Assembly (NCBI GenBank): GCA_006535965.1
Contig: QEAR01000017.1
Span: forward strand, 236,685-300,684
Direction: 5' to 3'
Origin: Spizellomyces sp. 'palustris'
Lineage: Eukaryota > Chytridiomycota > Chytridiomycetes > Spizellomycetales > Spizellomycetaceae
Length of the DNA: 64,000 nucleotides
Below the pieces are notes generated by a model, which saw only the letters and a program-made list of their open reading frames with translations, was not told the origin of the DNA and did not search any database. Position numbers and translations under genes: made by a program. This document shows positions 21,552 through 35,200 of the stretch, piece after piece (within the stretch, counting starts at the first letter, position 1; the number at the start of each line of letters is the position of its first letter).

Positions 21552-24500
21552 TCAATCGGCCAGCCCATAGGTCTGCCCCGCGGCTACGGTCTCAAGCGCC
21601 ATCGATAGCGCCGGGATAAAATATTTTCTCTGCGTCCTAAACTTGGTATCCACCCCACCGTCCCGCACCATTCCTCCACTTGCCGCGTCCGCACTCTTCA
21701 GCCCCGCGCGAATGTACTTTAGATCACCATCTGGGAAAAAGTCCCTCAACTCCCTCTCGATAGCAACCTCAGAATTCTCGATATTGAATTCTTGCCATTG
21801 CGGAACGAGTTGGGATGGGACGAGGGTTGAACCAAGTGGAATGGACGTGGGCGGACGGGCGGCAGAAAATATCCTCGGGGGATTGCGTTTGGGTGGTGTG
21901 GTCTCTCGTTGAAGGAAAGGGTCGAACGGGACAATCTCCACGCGTTCCATCGGCATCGACCGGTTGTACTTTTGTATGTGCATTGAGATGCCTGTGTGGT
22001 GCGGGCCGTGGTTATGCCCGTCGGCAATGGGTGGGAATTTGCCTGGATTGATGAAAAGTGCTCATGTTAGTAATTGCAATATATATATCTGCCAATGCTG
22101 GCCTGGTATCCTATACGTACGATACTCGTAATCCAGCGTCTCCCTGGACGGATGGCATTCACTCTTATGAGTTAACCCAATCCCTTGTGTTCTCATTGCA
22201 CTCAGCTTTCCCTGCACCAAAGCGGGCAAGCGCGCCTTAGCTTCTTCCCTTCTCTTCGCCTCTTCTAACCTCTTCTTCCGTGCCTCCATTCTCGCTAACC
22301 GCTCCCGCTCCTTTTTGGCCATGTACTCCATGAATTTCTGCTTCTTATCGGCTTCTGACGCCATCCGCGCCGCTTGCTCCGATTCTTGTCGAAGCTTTTC
22401 AAGCCGTTCTTGTTCGGCTTTCGCTGCCGCCCGTTCGCGAGAGAGGATGTAGAAATTGAGGGCATTGATAAAGTCCTGACCGCAAGGGTTTTGGAGAATT
22501 GTGACGGGATTTCGAGAAGATGTTGGACGGTCGATTTCAAAGGTCTGGCAAAAGGGAGTCTACCAGCCGAGTTTGGTGAATGTGAGCATAAACTCTTCTG
22601 AGATTAGTTGAATGACGCGGTGTAGCTCACCTCTTCATTTGCTCCCATTTCACCCTCTCCCAGTGGCACAGAAGGTCGATAGGTAACCATCTCCATCCAT
22701 TCTAATTCCGGCATGTCCACTGAAAGCCTCCTCCCATCATGCTTGAGTATCCCCGCTTCGGGCGCAGTAGGTATCTCAACTGAGATCCTTCTTCCATCTT
22801 GTTGTAACAAGCCTTTATCGACTTGTGCACTGGGCGACTTGAATGTCCCCGCTGACGACAGAGGAGTACCGAACGCCACGCGCTTTTTTCCCCGTCCCGG
22901 AACAGACTGCCTCACTTCCGCCGCTTTTTCGGTATCCGGTTGCTTTTCTGCCGCAATAGATACGCCAGATGTGGGTCTTCCCAGCCCTGGATTTATTGCG
23001 CTTTCAGATCGGGCACTGACCCCACTCCCAGGCCGTGTAGTAACACCACTACCAGGCCGCGCATTAGCCCCACTCCCGGGCCGCGCAGTAGCCCCACTGC
23101 CAGGCCGTGCACCTAACCCACTCCCAGGCCGCGAACCCACCCCTCCACTATCAGGTCTACTATGCGGTCTAGATCCCGCTGTTCCCGGTCTGCTTTTGGA
23201 ACTTCCCGGCCGCTCGTCGTCGCCCCTCTCTTCCAGGGTCCGGTCCTCCACACCGTGTATGTTAAGCCTCTTTAGTTTCTGCGCAATCTCTTTGTTAGAT
23301 GTTGAGCGAAGCAGGTACTTTTTCAAATTTTTGCGAATAAAATTTGTTAAAGGTGTCCGAGGATCGTGATGGGTTGCGGACATGGGACGAGAGGCCTCTT
23401 GTTGTGCTTGTGATTGTGTGACGTCCCAAGCTGTCGTCGGACTCGGATGTGCCTTAGTAGTCGCCACGACCTTAGCGCCAAAAAGAGACCATAAGCAATG
23501 CACAAACGAAATCAATAAACAAACAACCTTGCTCTTGCACCCATGCCCTCACCTCGCTCAAAATCTCTTCAACAGCGCTCACCAGAAACGGATTATCAGG
23601 TGTATGTACGCCCAACGCCTTCAAAAACCGTATCGCGCGATTACTGTTCATGACAAAGCCGTCATGTCATCCAATGCACTGATGTTACAAAAAGTGATGT
23701 GAGCGGATGGCAAAAGCAAGACCATACCGAACGGTTTCATGACGGGAAGCGAGCTGCATGAGGAGACTAGGGACAACGTCAACGTGGTTCGGGCCGTAAC
23801 GGGCCAGGGATTCAATGAGCGCACAACGCAACTGCCCAGAACAACCCGACTTTAGCAAATGGGCCTTCCAATTACCCACTTATTCCAAATAAGCAAGACA
23901 AGACGTACCAGTACATCCTGCTCTCCATCTGCTTCGGCAGTACCAAGTACTCTACAAAACGCCTTTACAATGCCTGTCGCATCCTTAATACCGTGCTCTT
24001 CATACATCCAATTGATGTATTCCACGATTTCCAAACGGGTCTGCGAGGAGGTTGCTGTACGAAAGATGTCGAGGACGAGAGGCAGAAGGGTATGCGAATC
24101 CGGATCTATTTTCTGCAGAGGAGATCAGAGACCAGTGCTGGCAAGAGGAGGGATGTGGTTGACTTACAAGTTTGCGGGAGGACGGAGGAGGGGGATTTGC
24201 TGGGTCCTGTGGCGGGTAAAATAGCTTTTTGGAAATGAGACATTAGGCGACTGCCATATATAGCGTCCGATAAACAGTTTTGAGGTATTCTACCTGATCG
24301 ACAGGCACCCAGTCATACGCCAATAGCTTTTCGACCACGATGGGTAGTTTCACCTCAACCATTTCCTTTACCCGCGGTTCCAACATCCCGAACCGCATTC
24401 TCTGAGGAGGTAATCGCAACCTCGCGGCCCGCTCTGCTTCCTCCACTTCTTCCTCTTCTGCTTCCTCTACTACAACCTCTTCCCCACCTTCCGTTCCACC

Positions 24501-27500
24501 TGTATCCTCCTCCTCCCGCGGTAACGCGTCCAGCATTTCCTTCAACCGCTTTTTGTATTCCTCGCTCCGCTTTTTCTTTGTATCATCCGTTGACTGCGGA
24601 GTAGGTGCCTTTGGCTTCCCTGCGCGGGGTATGACGGCTTCCGGAAGAGAAAACGTCGAGTGGGTGGATTTCCAGTTGAGGACTTCCTTGTGGAGGAGAG
24701 AGTTTGGGAGCTGGCCGTCTGGAGCAAATATGAGACGTTTTTGAGACCGCTTTTTGGTGGACTTTTTGGAGGGTAATGGATGCGGGGCGTTCTCAGCAGA
24801 TGGAGAGGATGGAAGGGGTATCGCTGTGCAAAAGCATATCATTGAGTAACGCTATGTGCGGAGGATGTCTTGGGACGTACGAACTCACCTTCTGAAAACT
24901 CGCCCTTCCCTGCCATCACCACCTCTCCGCTTGCATCTATCACCTCGCCGCCAACCATTCCCCCGACACTCGCCTCTCGAGATATAGGCACAGGAATATC
25001 CAACAACCTCCCCCTCCCCTCCGTCGGACTTGTTGGCCGTAACTCCCCCATGCTCCCTCCGCGGGACAGTCCCCAAAAGGCTCTGTTCCGCATGTACCGC
25101 AAAAACTCCTCATGGAGTATCTCGTCCTCTCTCACACCCTCTGCCTGCTCCGCTTCCAACCTCTGTTTGGCCATCTCAACAATCTGCCGCCGCTGTGAAG
25201 CAATGAGATCGAGTCTTTCGAGGAGATCTTTGTAAATGTCTCGCTCGCCTTTCGAGTGTGGAGGTTCAGGGCCTTCGAAGGGCCTTTCGGGACCGACGAG
25301 ATTAATATCATGAAAGAGGTACCAAGGGTCTTGGGTGTTGAGCCCGCTGCGACGGAAGACAGGTGAGCCCAGGGTACATTGGGAGTAAACGGACGTACAT
25401 ACAGTTTTCTTTGGCCTCGGCATAACAGATTTTTCCACTCTATCCTTGCGTCATCAAACGGAACAGGTTGCTCTGGTACATATTCCTTATGCTCCATCTT
25501 TTGCACGGTTTGTACATAGCCCGGCGGAAGATCTTAAATAAACGCAAAAGAAGGTGTCACATTCTGTCACATTCAGAGAAAAAATAAGCAATTTCGGAAT
25601 GGTCTAGCCTACAAGATTGGTATTTGATAATATCCACACGGTTTTGGATGCCAAAGAGGATGTCACCATGCGAATTGGCGATGGATAAACTATCGAGAGA
25701 TTCTTGGAATTGAAGTTCCCTATTGACTCGATTCAGTTCAATCATGTCCGGCATATCTGCTCTGGTTTTTACAAGATACCTTACGAGGGTATTGCCAGTA
25801 TCCCACACCCGCACTGTCCCATCTTTGCTGGCACTGACAAAAAGGTCCAGTTTCGGGATCGGACAAATGGCTGTAACATTGTCGGTGTGATCATCGCTTC
25901 GGTTGTGGGTAGGATGCATTCGCCATTCTACCCTCCGCGAAACAATTGACCAACTCTATCAAATTCCCATGCAGCAAATCCTTCAAAAAAAAAGACATTA
26001 CCTCTTTTCTCAACAGAAAATTCATACATCCATAAACTCCCCTCCTCGGCCGCAGCACATATTGTCGAACCGAGAACCGATATCACCCGAGGAATAAAGT
26101 GGGTTCGAATGGACAGGATAGGGTGCAGGATTTCTGGGGATGTTGGTGAGATCTTTGTTATTTTGATCGTTTCGTCTGACGGAGCCGGGGCTTAATAATA
26201 TTGGGACGACAGAAAACGGATAAATAGTGGCTGCCTACCTGCTCCACATGTGAAGAGAAGCTGTTGCTTTTGGTCGCAGATCATTTGAGTGATTTCTGCG
26301 TTATGAAGCTGCCATTTTTCATAAGTCACCCAAATACCTAGCCAAAGACTAGAAAACAAAGGACAGAGGAAACCCACCTGATACCGATCCCTCACACCCC
26401 CTCTTCTCCCATATACAAGCACCTGCCCATTCCGGGTTGCACCCAACAAAAACGCATACCCCTTCCCAGAATCATATGCAGGGGGAACATCATCCGTGGG
26501 ACTGAAGCGACCGTCAAATATCGCAATGTGGCTGCAGTCTTCGCGGACTGAGTGGCAGATGAATGGAAGTGAGATGGCAGGTTAAAAATGGTCTAATGAC
26601 ACACGCAAAAGAAACTGCACCTGCTTCGCCTAGCTTCCATATATCTACCACAACGCAGGGGTTGAAATTTGTGGCCATGACCCATATTTCGCCATTCTCG
26701 AGCATAAAATACATGCGATCTGTTGACAATCCAACAAGCCACGTACGGCGCAAATGTAAGACTCTGATCACAAATATTCTCGGCGCATAAGCACAGCAAC
26801 AAACCAATCTTGGAGCAATACGCCAAATCATGGAGATAATCCGTTTCGAGAAGCGGAAGGGCGGTAGTGATGGCTTTCCCGTTGACGGGGGACAAGAGAC
26901 GAACAACGCCGTCTTCGGTCCGGACGAGGATCCGTGGCGGGATTCCGGGAGATTTGACTCGAAACAGGGTTTTAACATGCGAGCTGAAATATCGGATGAG
27001 CACTGGAAATTGGCGGGCATGTGAAAGGAGATAACACGATTTACTTTAGACTCGAGAATCCGGAATTGATGTGGTTTAGACTCCAAATATCGATGGTCTC
27101 TCTCGTCCGTATTAGCAATTGATCATCATCGATGACCGTCAGACTCAGCGGTCGTTCTCTTAAATGCAAGCTAGCGAACCATAAGAAGAACCAACAAATT
27201 ACAAATTTTATCCCCTCATGATGTCGATAAACAAAAGGAAAACCAAGCGCATACCAATAAATCTCTTTAAATGTTTTTAAACTGTACATTCGCACTGTAT
27301 AATCCATCGCGCAGGAAATGATCATCGGTCCATGCGGGTAGAGCGCGAGAGACGTAACAGGCTTCGTATGCCCGGTAAATTCATGCACAATTGCGTTGTT
27401 CATATTTCTGACTTGGACTGGTCAAGGAAGCTGATCAGTCAATGGGTTACAGCGGGCGGTGTGCATGAGCAGACAAACATACTGCTCCCATCAGTGCAGC

Positions 27501-30280
27501 CAATCAAGGTGTATTGATAAAAGTCGTGGTGGATGAGGGCGCTAACGTGGCGGGTTGAGATGTTGCGAAGGGTGTCGATATGAGTGCCGTGGGTCTGGTG
27601 AAATACCTACGCCATCCATTGTCAGTACATAGCCAGAGCGTAATGCATGGGAAGCCATCTTCCCCTTTACCAAAATCTTCGTATCGACCACAGCATAGAT
27701 ACGGAGATTCTTTTCGTCGAGGTAGAGATTAGAGACCCATTCGTCGCGAGGTAGGTGCGTGTAGAACGTATGTTTTACAGTTGGCACGACGCGGATAATG
27801 TTGCTAGAGAGTGTGGGATGTCTGGTCAGTCTAAGAACTTAGTCATATGTGGATCTTTTACCCACCGATGTTTTGTAGCCTCCATTGTCCAAACCTGTAG
27901 CTGCAGCTTAGTATCTCGCACGGAGGCAAGTAGCTTGTACGTTGTACTCACACAAATAGTATGTGATCCAGCAGTGACGAGACCATGGTTGAGGGAATTA
28001 TAGCGTATGCTTGGTTGCGCCGAGTTAATGAGATGGGAATGCCAGGAATCTTGACCTGATTGAATACTTACAATAGAACTGGCTCCATTGTATGGTGTAG
28101 GTTTGTCATTTCGAATCGCGAGTTAAAGAACTGAGCAGATAAAGTTTTGCGTCAGTAAACCGATACAGCAACCACGTTAAGAGAGTACCACATACGACGC
28201 ACCTTGATATGCTTGTCCTGCGAACACGCAGCATATACGGCAAACTTCTTTATAAAGACAAACTCCGTAATCTCAGTCATCAACTTGACGATTCCCCTAG
28301 GACGATTGGTGTCCGTGTTCCTCGCCACATCCCATAAGGATACGGTACCGGTTCGGTCGACCGCAGCAAAAGTGTACGAATGGTACTTTGATTGTCCTGG
28401 GAGCGCTTTTAGATCGAATTCGGAATCATCGGCAACGTCTTTTGGCGACTGGCTTTCCTCTTCGCCGTCCATCTCGGACTCAAGTTTTCCGTCTACGTGG
28501 TGGATAGGGACTTTGAGATGAGGGCACACCCAGACTAACGCTTGCCTATGGCGAAGACTATACTTGAACTGAAAACCATGGCGAATTGTTAGGGTGTACG
28601 GAATTGGCTGGGGAATACGAGCCGATAATGTATCAAAAATTCGTGGACAGTATGTTTCGCGAACAAGGGACCAGAGTTCTTTTGGGGTTTTCGGTAGACG
28701 GAATCCGGATTGGTGCGGTTCACTTGGCTTCGTGTCCAGATTTTGCACTGAAGTACCGATCCGCCCGCTGGCTGGTCGGCTCCTCCTCCCACCAGTAGCC
28801 GCAGCCGCACACGATGCAGCCGATGCAGCTCTCTTTTCAGCTGTCAGTGCCGATGCAGGTCGACTGGGTCGAGTAGAACTGTACAGGGAGCTGTTGCTTT
28901 GGCGTTGAGATGGATCCCATTGTGCAGCGGCTCGGGTGATCGCTTCTGCAATGGACCGGGCTTTGGCGACTTCTAGCTCTTCCATACGGGCAGACATGGA
29001 AGATCGCTCCCTTGTCCGTGGTTTCGGTTCGGAAACACTCGTCCGAGAATTTCTCAAGGCCTGTGCACTGGCATCCCTCCGACCTTCAGGAGCATCCAAA
29101 TCGGTATGCGGAAAAGATGAAAGAGAAAATTGAACGGAAGGTCTGCGAAAATCCGCCGAGGTGGACCAACTGGGACGGGATCCGCTTGCTGATATCGACG
29201 TTCGACTCCCTCGCCATAAAGACGTGCCTCTGGACCGAGAAGCCGGAGCAGATTGTACACGGCTGTATGGCTTCAACGGCTCACCGTGAGCTATGGGGGT
29301 TGATTGGGCTCGTTGGTTTTGCAAGGATGCTGGATCGCTTAATCGGACGGATGCAGAGGTTGGCCGCAGTACGGGTTTACTGGCAGGACTTGTCTCTGTC
29401 TCTCCCTCCTCGGTCGACACAGCATCGGTAGTCTGACTATCTAATCCCATTGACGGTCGGTCTAAACCCAAGAGAAACCTGTCGACCGCTTCCATGGCCT
29501 GAAGAGCCGAATGCACTGGGAGATACCAACAGAGCATCAAATCCTACAGTTCACACATCGACGGCGATAAAATGCAAACTTACCGCGCCTTGTATCTGAT
29601 GCAAGATCCCCAGTAAATCCACTCAAGGAAGATGAAGAAGATGATAAAGACGTCAATCCTTCGGTCGGTTCGTGCAATGGGCGCATGGCGAATGCAGGGA
29701 TCTCGCCTACAATGATGCGATCTTTGCTGGCATCGGCCCAGCTCACGGCTCGGGTATCGCTTCGTTGGAGAGGGATGGCGGACGACAGAGATGTCTCCGA
29801 TGAGGCGTTTGAGTTAGATTCTACAAGTGGTAGTGATGGTGAATGGGGGAGATCTGATACAACTCTGTGTGTAGGTGCTGCGGATATTTCGGGATGCTGC
29901 ATCGAATCTGCCCCGGATGCGGGGATCATGTCACTATCTTCATAAGTATCTTCAATCTCGTCTACTCCACTATTCTCTTCGTACTCCTCACCATCGGCCT
30001 CTGTATCATCCTTTCCCACCATTTTAACACTTCCAATCCTCCTCCCCGACCCCGGCAAAATTGTCCCTGCCTCTTCCTCAGTTCCATAAGGCATCCATGT
30101 CCCTTCACCCCCTTCACCCCACACCAACCTCCCCGCAGTGCTTTTTCGTCTTGCCGTCTCGACATCATTCTCATCATCGCTCCCGCTGATGATGGACGCA
30201 TCGGACGCATCGGAGCGACGTCGGTTAGTTCGTTCCAAAGCCGCGAGTCGTTCGGCAGGTGATAAGGTCGGCGTGGCCAT
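21552..30280 (-). CDS. Giant WD40-repeat protein, WDR87/WDR97-like
   Basis: It starts at the ATG at 30280 (MATPTLSPAERLAALERTNR). An acidic and then Ser/Arg-rich N-terminal third precedes WD40 repeats such as FAAVDRTGTVSLWDV (about 28340), GHTKPVTSLALYPHGPMI (about 27360) and FVSASKDGTVRVWDT (about 25830). Next come a SLSIANSHGDILFGIQNRVD block resembling WDR87/WDR97, a Lys/Glu-rich region, HEAT-like helices (CALIESLARYGPNHVDVVPS, about 23830), five or so RPGSG repeats (about 23010-23150), a coiled coil (about 22440-22230) and a C-terminal tail with RKYFIPALSMAL. There are many introns of about 50-100 nt. WDR87/WDR97 are cilium-associated, so an axonemal role in the zoospore flagellum is inferred. 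I treat 8.7 kb as one gene because all exons are collinear, but a split near 23.5 kb cannot be excluded. Confidence 0.75.
23007..23150 (-). repeat. RPGSG-coding 30-bp tandem repeats
   Basis: Inside the WD40 gene, 30-base units encode successive RPGSG pentapeptides with variable spacers (GLGA, GATA, GANA, GVTT). Unit length is a multiple of three, so copy number can change without breaking the frame. Confidence 0.75.
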
Positions 30281-30746
30281 GTAGTGTGGTTGGTGTCAGT
30301 TGCAAGTACAGTGGGGTCCTTTTCCGTATGACATGCTTTTTATTTTCTTGTTTATACAGGAGTACAATTATGTATCATTTTGGACATTTCACCATAGAGA
30401 AAGATTTTGTGTGTAAGCATGAAGCCTAACATTGCTGATATTTTCGGAGGTTTTTTGTGTTCCTGGTTACTGGGACCAGAGTTGCCCGCGAAAACAAAGG
30501 TGCATTAGAAGGGATCGGAGATTTCCTACAGACGGCCCTTTAATCAGCTGTAATGACGTCCAATGGACTGGATATTTCGCCAGCCTGTTGCTGTGATGTC
30601 CATGGACGCTTGCTTGTCTCTTTTGATGTCTGCGCATGTCTGCTACGCATCAATGCATTGATATCTTGCACATTGTAAATACCAATGAACCCTGATCGCG
30701 GTGACTCATCAAAAGCACACAAACGCGGCCCCAAACAACATGCTTT
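30281..30746. promoter_or_regulatory. Divergent promoter region, WD40 gene and GATA factor
   Basis: It separates two genes transcribed away from each other. TGACGTC followed by CCAAT lies at about 30557-30568, a CRE-like core plus a CCAAT box. No gene is seen; the minus-strand frame at 30540-30734 has no domain. Confidence 0.4.
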
Positions 30747-31854
30747 ATGCCATTTTTACTTTCCTCCGTAGACATTGCTCGTCAGATAATGGAACTAATA
30801 AGCATACGGCGTGACGACATTCCAGAACCTATCCTCCTCCCCGTCAGTGCTTATCAAGACAACTGGGCACAAATCGTCCTCCGAATAGCGGAATGGAATC
30901 GATTGGACAGACACTCAGAGAAATTGACCTTCTTCCTCGATGAGAGCCCTTTTGAAGGCTCTAATGTGATGGAGTTGATAGAGAGGACAAAGACGAATCC
31001 CCTTGTTTTTCGGATAGATCTGAGAGGGACTGAAACACCGGTATCGCGGACGCCGATACCTGCCACCCCGGCACCTCTGCTCGGAGACGATAGTACACCT
31101 ATTAAAGTGGAGCAGAGGAGGGGAGCAAGCTCAAGCCGGCAATTCACGACTATCCGGGTTGGGTCTACGCCGTCTCCACTGTCACCTCTGGTAGTGTCGT
31201 GTGAATGCCCAACAGCCTCGTCGCTGGTCCGTGCTTACGTAATGACATCTAGGTACGTGAACCCGTCTCCCAGAGAAGAATACGAGATAGCGAAGACCTG
31301 CCGACATCCCTTAGCGTACAACCGGTAAGAAACATTCATTGCAGGTGTATGAAGTTCAATTCCAATGTTCACATATTCAGTAGGGTTCAAGCGCAACGCC
31401 AGATAATCCTAGAACCCATCATCCGGACAACCTCCCTATCATAGAGCTTCCCCGACGTCACTCCATAAACCTTCACGATGCCGTTTCCGAGATTTCAGCC
31501 AGACTCCTCGCCACACAGGGTGCTGTAAGTCACACGACGCACTGGATGCAGGAATGTCTACATCGTAATAGCATCCGCGCGACAATCAAAAGCATTGCTG
31601 CAGAACTGACCAATTTCGTTTCATCTGGACACTATCACTACCACAGTAAGGGCAAGCTCTGGAGACCGACCGGAAAACATTTTGAGGAGCCGCCTTTAGC
31701 AACGCCTTCCTCCCAGCGAATACGGCAATCTGTTGTTGAAGAAGGGGTCTGTCGCGAGTGTAAGACCGTCGACACACCGAGATGGCGGAGTGGGGAGATG
31801 GGGGAGGTGCTGTGCAATGCCTGCTGGCTGCGATGGAAGACGAGAGATCTATAG
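30747..31854 (+). CDS. GATA-type zinc-finger protein (17-residue loop)
   Basis: The first exon starts at the ATG at 30747 and encodes a long N-terminal region that includes KLTFFLDESPFEGSNVMELI. The last exon runs open from about 31384 (GSSATPDNPRTHHPD) to 31854 and carries CRECKTVDTPRW and LCNACWLRW, a C-x2-C-x17-C-x2-C finger, the animal-like loop length. The finger lies close to the C-terminus, and only a short basic tail (KTRDL) follows. The junction between the exons is unresolved: the best donor (GTAAGA at 31327) and best acceptor differ in phase, so a further small exon or another donor near 31183 is possible. A nuclear sequence-specific DNA-binding protein is expected. Confidence 0.78.
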
Positions 31855-32265
31855 TCACATTGTGCATTGATTGACACAACTGGCAGGTGTACAGAGGCCA
31901 TTTCGGTGGATGGGTTGCTATGGAAAAAATGAACATTCAGACAAGACGCTTAGAAAATTTCGCGCAAGAAGGTGATGATATTAGAGTGCGCTTTTATGCC
32001 CAACAAGTATACTCTACATGGGATGTTATGCCAAATTATCCGTAAATAAACCTTGATGTGATCGTCAAGGTCGCCTGGGGGTTCCCCTGATCACAAGTCA
32101 CGTGCGCATATCGCGGTCCTTCAGCAATGTCATGAACACTGGCTGGGCATTTCCTGCTTTAAAACGCAATCTTGTCGCTTGCCTGTCGTTACAATCTGGT
32201 TCCTAAGGCAGGTGGAGCATATCACGTAGGAAGTGGGTGCTATTGCATCCCGTCTATCTTTTACC
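31855..32265 (+). promoter_or_regulatory. Upstream region of the AKAP9/pericentrin-like gene
   Basis: It contains a CACGTG palindrome at 32099-32104, 162 bases before the start codon. No other gene is seen. Confidence 0.4.
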
Positions 32266-35200
32266 ATGTACACGTCAGCGATGCGCGAGCAAAAGCTCGC
32301 AGCAGCGAAAAAGAAGCTGGCAAAATACCAGAAACAACGAGCTGCTGGCCTCCCACGGTCCACGAGTGCTACGCCGAGCGAAACGGCTGGGTCGCCACCC
32401 GACTCGAGGGTTGTGTCTCCGGAGGGCTCGGTGGAGAATTTGCATGCGGATGCTGGCGGCCGGCCGCGAACAGGAAGTATGCTGTCCACGAGCAGTACAG
32501 CAGCTGATGAGAGGTACGTCTAGGATGTGAACGTGGAGTAGTAGAATGTGTTAGATTTCTTCTGGGAGTTTCTGAAAATGAGAGAAACATGCTCATGCGG
32601 TCCTTTGGACAGGTCAGCTTCGCCACTGGGAACCCTAGCAGGTCTGCGAAACCGAACGGATCCACCCAGATCTGGCTCGCCTGTACCCACATTCTCTCCT
32701 AATGTACAACGAATAGCTACCCCACCTCCACCCGCCGAACCAGACCTGATACAGCGAGTAAGGGAACTTGCTTCAGACAATCAACATTTGGCGAGACGCA
32801 TGCGGGAGCTTTCCAACGAAAATCGGGAGCTCAAGGAGAAGATAAAACAATTTGAAGCGCATGGTGTCCTACAGGAGAGAGCGGAAGACGCAGGGGATAT
32901 GGACGGGCGGATTGCGGAATTGACAGTACACCTCGAAGAAGCTCGCAGTGCGGCAACAGAAGCCGAAGCTGAGCGTGCCGAGCTTAGTCGGGAGCTTCAG
33001 CAGCTGCGAAACAAGTTGGATGAAACGGACACACTTGCACAGCAGCTGGAAGCACTGAGGGAGGAAAACGAATGGCTGCGACAAGGGCGCACGGAGCAAC
33101 AACATTATTCAGATGAATCACCCGAGATCATACAGCATATGCGGGAGGATGCGGAGATATTTAGAAAGGAGAAGCTTGCAGACGAGAGTAGGATAAAGCA
33201 ATTGACATGGGAGCTTTCCCAGCTGCAATCGGCAGAAGTACCCGGGTCTGTAGATCATGACAGCGCCCAGTTGAATGCGGACTTAGAGATGACAAGACGT
33301 CAGCTGGATAGTGCACGAAATACTGTTCAAGGGCAAGCAACAGAGTTGGAAGAAGTAAGGGGCGAGCTGGAACGGATGCAGTGTGCGGCTGGGAAGGTTG
33401 CAGCTGCGTCGTCCGAAGAACAAACGGGAGTGATCGAAGACTTGCGAAATCAGCTTGCAAGTGCCAGTGAAACTACCAAGGAGCAAGCGTTCGAAATTGC
33501 GGAAATCAAGCAGCAGCTGGCTGTGTTAGAGCAAGCGCATGGCGACCTTGCGAAGGAGAACGAACTATTAGCAAGCAAAGCGGCCACAGAGGCATCTGTT
33601 TACCTTTCCACAGCGCCCGATGCTGATGCGATTTTAGAACGAGACGAATTGACTTCTCAGGTGCAGAAGCTGACGGAAGAGCTGCAAGCCATCTCTGCAG
33701 AGTACGAGCAATGCAAGGCAGAGGTCACTACATTACGCGGCGAAAATGTGACGCTGATGGCAGAACGTGACGCCCACGCATCGCAAATAGAAGAGCTGAA
33801 CAATGCGGGTAGCACGCAGGGTGAGCTGCAGATGCAAGTTCAGACACTCGTTCAAGAGAATGAAGCAATACGACGCCAACACGTGACGGTCGTCGGAAAC
33901 ATGCGGAAGCTGCTAGAGGATATGAGCGGACGCAGCGCTGCTGCGACACGAGCTAAGGAAGCGATGGCAATACGAGTACATGAGTTGGAGGAGGAGATGA
34001 AACGTGTGCGGAACGAGTACCCCACACTGCTCTCGGCCAATGCTGAGGCTGAAAGTAAACTCCAACAATTGGAATCAGACGTAGAACATTTACGCACGGA
34101 ACGTGAGCAGCTTCTTGCTGAAATGGACCTGATGAAGGAAAACATCAAGGAACGGGAGTTGAGAGCAGCAGAAGATGCCAACACACTGGTGGAAACCATG
34201 CGAGATTTGACCGATCAAGTGGCGGATCTGAAAAAGCAGATTACTCAGCTGACGAAAGAAAAGGCCGACGCAGTGTTGGAGAAGGATGCCTTGGAACGGA
34301 GGGTTGAAGAATTATCCAGCGTGGACGCGACACATAAGGAGGAGTTGCACCGATCGCAGTCCATGATGATGGATGAGTTGAACGAGCGGCAAGCTTTGAT
34401 CTCTGATTTACAATCGCAGCTTGACGTGGTTCGGAATGACGCTACTGCCGAATTGACCGAAAAAGCCAAACAGCTCCAGGAAGTCCTTACACAGTTGGAA
34501 GATCTTCGAATCCGCTCAGGCAGTGAATCTACCGCAAAAGACAACGACATTATATCCTTGACCCAGAAGCTGCAGGAGCATGCGGCGAAGGAAGAGCAAT
34601 TGGCTGCTTTTGCGGAAGAGTTGACTGTTCAAGTCCATTCATTACAACAACAACTTGCGGAGGAGATTCAGAAAAGAGAATCGACGGATGATCGTGTGAA
34701 GTTGTTGGAGACTGAGCTTCAGGCACGGGAGGAGCTTATTGCCTCCATTACCCGCGAGAGAAGTCTCGAAATTGAAGAGGTACTTGAACAGCGGGACCTA
34801 TCCATCAAAGAGTTGATGGAAGCGCAGGAACAACTAACTTCCGTCGCGGCTGCAAGAGCTGAACTCGAACAGCTACTTGAAAGCATGCAACCAGAAAAGG
34901 TTGCGCGCGAAAGAGAGATTGCAACGCTAACAGCTCAGAAAGAAGCCTTGGTTCTCAAACTTCGTGAGTTTGCCACGGAGAAAGACAATGCCGTACGACA
35001 GGTCACGGAGCTGAATGCCGGTCTAGCGGATGCTGAGGCGGCGTTAGATATGTTGAACGAGGAGAAGGAGATGCTCCAGATGGCTATGGCAGAAGCCGAT
35101 AGGGTGTTGCGGGCCCAACTTGCTGAGGCGAACGGGCGCTATAATCATCTAGTATCTGAAGGCGGGGACAAGGCCAAGGAGCTGAAAAAGGAGCTCGATA

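Noticed and set aside
22713-23369. A 218-codon plus-strand frame with LPGRAL repeats
   Set aside because: It is the antisense of the RPGSG repeats in the WD40 gene, whose minus-strand frame fits its neighbours.
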